Shown here piece after piece: positions 59,943 to 64,000 of a stretch of 64,000 nt of DNA. Below the pieces are notes generated by a model. The model searched no databases, was not told the DNA's origin, and was given only the letters and a program-made list of their open reading frames with translations. The DNA comes from Sphingobium_A sp965228065 (GTDB lineage: Bacteria > Pseudomonadota > Alphaproteobacteria > Sphingomonadales > Sphingomonadaceae): the NCBI GenBank assembly GCA_965228065.1, contig OZ245788.1, positions 2,108,001 to 2,172,000 of the forward strand, given 5' to 3'. The position numbers and the translations under genes were made by a program. Position 1 is the stretch's first letter; every line of letters starts with the position of its first letter.

Positions 59943-62051
59943 ATGGCCAAATTCAATCTGCGACACGCGATTCTGATCGGTTTGCTCAGCGGCACTGCAG
60001 CGGTCAGCCCAGCCGTGGCACAGAGCGCCGGGGCGCGAAATCCGGCAGCCGAGGCGGCGGACGGCGACGACATCGTCGTGACCGCGCGCAAGCGCGAGGA
60101 GCGGGCGATCGACGTGCCGATCGCACTGAACGTGGTGTCCGGCGAGGCACTGGAGCAGCGCGGCGCACGCAATCTGAGCGACTTCCTGCAGGAAGCGCCG
60201 GGCGTCGGCGTCTATGATCAGGGCAATGGTCTGTCGCGCATCACGATCCGCGGCATTTCCACCTCGCTCGGCGCGAACGAGAATGGCTATTATCTCGACG
60301 ACCTGCCCTTCACCGGCGTGACCGTTCCGCTGAACCCCGATGTGCGCGCCTGGGATCTGGACCGGATCGAAGTGCTGCGCGGCCCGCAGGGCACGTTGTT
60401 CGGCGAAGGATCGATGGGCGGCACCATCCGCATCCTGACCAAGGGCGCGGACCTCGACAATTGGGAAGCCAAGGTTTCGGGCTTCGTTTCCGACACCGAT
60501 GGCGGCGCCACCAATGGCGGGATCAAGGGGGCATTCAACGCGCCGATCGTCCCGGGCGTGCTGGCGGTCCGCGTGGCGGGCACGCATGAGCGTTTCAGCG
60601 GCTGGATCGACAACCGGCAGGCCGGCACGCGCAATCTGAACGACCAGAATTTCGATACCTTCCGGGCGAAGGTGCGGTTCGATCCGACCGATCGCCTGTC
60701 GATCACCGGCAGCTATTGGATGTTCAACAGCAGCTTCCCCCAGGGCGGATCCACCGCCACCGACGATGGCCAGCAATCACGCTCCTCGGTGCTGACCAGC
60801 AAGTCCAGATATCGGCTGTACAACGGCGCGGCGCGCTATGATTTCGGATGGGCCGAGCTGTTCTACGGCTATTCGCACAGTGAATACGCGCTGCCGCAAA
60901 GTGGTCCGTTGCTCGGTGGCACTCTGGTCGCAACGATCGACATCGATGTCGATGCGCACGAACTGCGGCTGGCATCGACTGGCGCTGGACCACTGCAATG
61001 GACGGTGGGCGGCTATCTGCGCAAGGCGAAGCGTAGCGACGGCATCGATTTCGCGCTGTTCGGCATCAACAACATCGATTTCACGCGCAGCAAGGCAAAG
61101 GCGGTGTTCGGAGAGGCGACCTACACGCTGGGTGGCGCCCCGATCGATATCACCGCGGGCCTGCGTTATTATGAGGAGGATCTTGGCGGGTACGAGGTCA
61201 ATGCGGGGGTGGTGACCCCGGACGAGGGCGATGTCTACAAGAGCGTTAATCCGCGCGTCAGCATCGCCTGGCACCCGCAGCCCAACACCACCATCTACGC
61301 CAGCGCCGCCAAGGGATTCCGCGCCGGCCAGCTCCAGCCCACCGTGTCGGTCGCGCTGGGCAAGCAGTTCGGCATCGATCTGCCGCCCGCGCTCGGCCAG
61401 GATTCGATCTGGAGCTATGAACTGGGCGGCAAGGCCGATCTGTTCGATCGGCTGCTGACGATCGAAGGCGCGATCTATTACAGCAACTGGAAGGACGTCA
61501 CCGTCCGCATCCCGATCGCGACCACCGGTTTCAACGGACTGATCAATTCGAACGGCACCCACACCAAGGGCGCCGAACTGAGCGTCATCCTGCGCCCGAC
61601 CAAGGGGCTCACCCTCTCCGCCAGCGGTGGTTATGTCGATGCGACCTATGCAGGCGCGGTGCCGGGCACCGGGATCGTGGACGGCGCGGCGGTCGACGAC
61701 GTTTCCAAGTTCACCGCCAACGCCTCCGTCGATTATCGGACCGAGATCGCGAACGGGGTGCTGGGCACTGCGCGCATCGGTTGGCAGCATGCCAGCCCGC
61801 GACGCTTCAATTCCTTCCCCGGCTATCTGCCCGGTGACGCCACCGATCGGATCGACGCACGCATCGGGTTGGATTTCGACCAGCTCAGCGTGGCGCTGTT
61901 CGCCGACAATCTGACCAACGAAAGTGGCGCGACCAGCTATCGCAGCGTGCAGCCGATCGCGCCGGGCGACAACGATATCACCGCCTTTCGTTTCCGCCCC
62001 CGCACCATCGGGATCGAAGCGAGCTTCCGCTTCGGCGGCCCGGCGCGCTGA
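59943..62051 (+). CDS. TonB-dependent receptor without STN domain
   Basis: 702 residues, AAAGGGG upstream of the ATG. Signal peptide to about SPAVAQ (residue 27), TonB box DDIVVTARKREERA near 42-55, plug ITIRGISTSLGANENGYYLDDLPFTGVTVPLNPDVRAWD and RGPQGTLFGEGSMGGTIRILT, and barrel. By eye it is about three quarters identical to the receptor at 55758 over the plug and barrel, including near-identical plug loops, but has no STN domain. An outer-membrane importer. The prolyl oligopeptidase gene follows after 37 bases. Confidence 0.95.
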   Translation: MAKFNLRHAILIGLLSGTAAVSPAVAQSAGARNPAAEAADGDDIVVTARKREERAIDVPIALNVVSGEALEQRGARNLSDFLQEAPGVGVYDQGNGLSRITIRGISTSLGANENGYYLDDLPFTGVTVPLNPDVRAWDLDRIEVLRGPQGTLFGEGSMGGTIRILTKGADLDNWEAKVSGFVSDTDGGATNGGIKGAFNAPIVPGVLAVRVAGTHERFSGWIDNRQAGTRNLNDQNFDTFRAKVRFDPTDRLSITGSYWMFNSSFPQGGSTATDDGQQSRSSVLTSKSRYRLYNGAARYDFGWAELFYGYSHSEYALPQSGPLLGGTLVATIDIDVDAHELRLASTGAGPLQWTVGGYLRKAKRSDGIDFALFGINNIDFTRSKAKAVFGEATYTLGGAPIDITAGLRYYEEDLGGYEVNAGVVTPDEGDVYKSVNPRVSIAWHPQPNTTIYASAAKGFRAGQLQPTVSVALGKQFGIDLPPALGQDSIWSYELGGKADLFDRLLTIEGAIYYSNWKDVTVRIPIATTGFNGLINSNGTHTKGAELSVILRPTKGLTLSASGGYVDATYAGAVPGTGIVDGAAVDDVSKFTANASVDYRTEIANGVLGTARIGWQHASPRRFNSFPGYLPGDATDRIDARIGLDFDQLSVALFADNLTNESGATSYRSVQPIAPGDNDITAFRFRPRTIGIEASFRFGGPAR

Positions 62052-62088
62052 TCGAGATCGTGATCAATAGAAAAAATGGAGTGAGATG

Positions 62089-64000
62089 ATGAAGAAGGAT
62101 GTTTTTCCGCAGGTGCGGACCGGCAGGGCGCTGGGCATGATGGCAGCCACGCTGCTGGCGTCGGGCGGCGTCGCCCATGCGCAGGACGAACGCTATCAGT
62201 GGCTGGAAGAGCCGCAGAGCGCCAAGGCGCTGTCCTGGGCGGCCGAACAGAGCAAGGCAGCGCAGGCGAAGATCGCGAAGCTGCCCGATCGCGCCGCGAT
62301 CGAGGCGGAGTTGCGGACATTGCTGACCGCTGGCGATCCGCCTCCGCAATTCCATCCGCTGGGCAATCGGATTCTCCGGTTCCGCCGCTCGGTTGCCAAT
62401 CCCCATGGCGTGCTCTCGATCGCGAGCAAGGATGCAAACGGCAAGGTTGGCGCCTGGCGCGATCTGCTCGACGTCGACGCGCTCCGCAAGGCGGAAGGCA
62501 AGCCCTATGAATTTCACACCTATTCGTTCGCCGATGCATGTCTGGCGCCGGATTATTCGCGCTGCATCTTCGCACTGTCGCCCGCCGGCGCGGACGATGT
62601 CGAACTGCGCGAGTTCGACCTCGACGAAGGACGCTTCGTCGCGGACGGTTTCCGTGCGCCCGCCAGCCGCGCCCAGGCGGTCTGGATGGCGCGCGATCAC
62701 TTGCTGATCGAACATGCGCTGGGCGATACGCCCAAGCTCGCGACCGGCTGGCCGACCGCCGTGTCGCTCTGGAAGCGCGGTACGCCGCTCGAATCCGCCA
62801 AGGTCGTGTATCGCGCGCAGCCGACCGACGCGATCATGACGCTGACCACCGCCGGCAGCGGCGGCGAGCGCGTCGGCGTCATCAGCCGGGCGATCGACTA
62901 TTCGAATCTGGAGACGCTGATCGTCCGCCAGGACGGTTCGGTGGAGGCAACTGCCATTCCGCAGCGGCGCAGCATGATGGCGTTCGCAACGGGGGGTGAC
63001 TGGATTGTCACCCAACTGGTCGAGGATGCGAAGATCGATGGCAAGGCACTGCCCGCCGAAACCATCGTCGCCTATGACGTCCGGCGTGCGACACCGGCCG
63101 ACAAACGCTTCAGCGTCGTCGCGCTTCCCAATGGGCGCGATTTCCTGTCCGGTTTCAATGGTCTGTCCGCCGGGCGGACGACCGTGCGCATGGCCATGGA
63201 CAGCCGCGGTGTGAAGCGTCTCGATACTGCCACCTTCGCCAACGGCAAATGGACGGTGGTGCGCGGCGCGGCGGAGCCGGTGGGCACCAGCGTCAGCATT
63301 GCCGCAACCAACCCCGCGAGCGACGACGCGGTGCTGCAGCGGACGGGATATCTGTTGCCCACGCGGCTGGACCTGTCTGGTGCGGGCGGGCGATCGACTG
63401 GGCTCTTCGCCGAAAAGCCGGTGTTCGATGCCAGCCGCTTCACTGTCGACCTGAAGACCGCGCGATCGAAGGACGGCACAGAGATCGACTATTATCTGCT
63501 GCGCCCGAAATCGCCCGCACGGCCGGGCGAAACGCCGACGCTGATGACCGGATATGGTGCCTTCGCGATATCGTTCACCCCCGGCTATCTCGATGCGATC
63601 GTCGGCGGCCGTTCGCTGGTACCCTGGCTCTCGCGCGGTGGCGCGCTGGTGCTGCCGTTGATCCGCGGTGGCGGCGACCGGGGAGAGGCATGGCACCTGG
63701 CCGCGATCCGCGAGAAGCGCCAGAACAGCTATGACGATTTCGCGGCAGTCAGCGAGGCGCTGATCAGCGAGGGTTTCACCAAGCCGAAGCATCTCGGCGT
63801 GTTCGGCCAGTCCAATGGCGGGCTGCTCGCGGCGACGATGGGCACGCAGCGCCCGGATCTTTACGGCGCGATCGTCAGCGACGTGCCGCTGACCGACCTG
63901 ATCCGCATGCCGCTGATGGGCATGGGCGCCGCCTGGACCAACGAATATGGCGATCCGGGCGATCCGGTGATGGCCGCGGCGATCAAGCGTTACTCGCCGT
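62089..64000 (+). CDS. Secreted S9 prolyl oligopeptidase, partial
   Basis: Start at the second ATG (62089), seven bases after GGAG; the gene runs off the window after about 637 residues. A signal peptide (to about VAHAQD, residue 30) directs it to the periplasm. Residues about 35-430 form the beta-propeller, with the family opening YQWLEEPQSAKALSWAAEQSKAAQAKI. The catalytic alpha/beta-hydrolase part is seen with TLMTGYGAFAIS, GALVLPLIRGGGDRGEAWH and the nucleophile GQSNGG (Ser in FGQSNGGLLAATM). The Asp and His of the triad should lie beyond the edge. It cleaves peptides after proline, and its position suggests it acts on cargo of the receptors. Confidence 0.9.
   Translation, partial: MKKDVFPQVRTGRALGMMAATLLASGGVAHAQDERYQWLEEPQSAKALSWAAEQSKAAQAKIAKLPDRAAIEAELRTLLTAGDPPPQFHPLGNRILRFRRSVANPHGVLSIASKDANGKVGAWRDLLDVDALRKAEGKPYEFHTYSFADACLAPDYSRCIFALSPAGADDVELREFDLDEGRFVADGFRAPASRAQAVWMARDHLLIEHALGDTPKLATGWPTAVSLWKRGTPLESAKVVYRAQPTDAIMTLTTAGSGGERVGVISRAIDYSNLETLIVRQDGSVEATAIPQRRSMMAFATGGDWIVTQLVEDAKIDGKALPAETIVAYDVRRATPADKRFSVVALPNGRDFLSGFNGLSAGRTTVRMAMDSRGVKRLDTATFANGKWTVVRGAAEPVGTSVSIAATNPASDDAVLQRTGYLLPTRLDLSGAGGRSTGLFAEKPVFDASRFTVDLKTARSKDGTEIDYYLLRPKSPARPGETPTLMTGYGAFAISFTPGYLDAIVGGRSLVPWLSRGGALVLPLIRGGGDRGEAWHLAAIREKRQNSYDDFAAVSEALISEGFTKPKHLGVFGQSNGGLLAATMGTQRPDLYGAIVSDVPLTDLIRMPLMGMGAAWTNEYGDPGDPVMAAAIKRYSP

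Noticed and set aside
62089..64000. Lasso-peptide isopeptidase and a lasso cluster
   Set aside because: The opening YQWLEEP and propeller fit S9A prolyl oligopeptidases. No precursor, transglutaminase-like or asparagine-synthetase-like gene is inside the window. The idea stays open only for sequence beyond the edge.
1..64000. CRISPR array, insertion sequence, prophage or integron
   Set aside because: No spaced repeats of CRISPR kind, no transposase or integrase frame, and no phage structural genes were found on either strand.

Overview
The window reads as a chromosomal segment of a high-GC alphaproteobacterium of the order Sphingomonadales, most likely a Sphingomonas-type organism. The signs are TonB-dependent receptors whose TonB box has the form DDIVVTARKR, a FecI/FecR pair beside such receptors, an RNase E with a long acidic/basic tail, prfB without a programmed frameshift, small sphingomonad-type orphan proteins, and scattered GTCATTCC-type palindromic repeats. 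Nearly all genes are close-packed, and many neighbours overlap by ATGA or GTGA. No IS element, integrase, phage block or CRISPR array was seen. The window opens inside a transporter gene and closes inside a prolyl oligopeptidase gene.

Region by region. 1-3.0 kb: the end of a GPH-family sugar symporter, then a tightly coupled operon of three phytanoyl-CoA-dioxygenase-like oxygenases. 3.2-9.2 kb: two small proteins, a GT4 glycosyltransferase, a DedA membrane protein, an ECF sigma/anti-sigma pair, a TetR regulator and a type I phosphatidylserine decarboxylase. 9.2-12.6 kb: an SRPBCC protein, then a FinR-like LysR regulator divergent from ferredoxin-NADP reductase (fpr) and a seven-iron ferredoxin, then a small YozE-like protein behind a perfect alphaproteobacterial LexA-box motif. 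12.8-16.2 kb: a possible 48-residue protein, an EthD protein, a TonB-dependent receptor and a cupin, with palindromes in the upstream gaps. 16.4-23.9 kb: tRNA-Glu, recJ, a CocE/NonD hydrolase, glpX and hom, plus two small proteins on the other strand. 23.9-33.5 kb: rarD, a lipoprotein, a cytochrome P450 behind a palindromic operator candidate, a glycine-zipper protein, a YdeI-like protein, a PilZ protein, the sseA-metC-mscS operon and a TorF-type outer-membrane protein.

33.6-46.9 kb is a long run on the minus strand of core genes: ribF-ileS-lspA-DUF3035 lipoprotein, a membrane dipeptidase, folA, thyA, prfB with a lipoprotein-type methyltransferase, the class A PBP mrcA and an AMIN-amidase. 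Divergent from it are rne, a BepA-like protease and a DsbA-like protein. 52.3-54.8 kb holds a cluster of palindromic repeats around a GIY-YIG gene, then rlmE, a Ppx/GppA phosphatase and tRNA-Gln. 54.9-64.0 kb holds two small orphan genes and the most system-like block of the window: two paralogous TonB-dependent receptors, one with a signalling STN domain and one without, flanking a fecI-fecR operon, followed by a secreted S9 prolyl oligopeptidase. By inference this block senses, imports and cleaves a proline-containing peptide.

The best candidates for something little described are the LexA-box YozE-like gene with its (Pro-Lys)8 tract, the receptor/FecIR/peptidase block, the predicted exported methyltransferase lipoprotein, and the three-oxygenase operon. 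All assignments come from reading sequence motifs; no database search was run.
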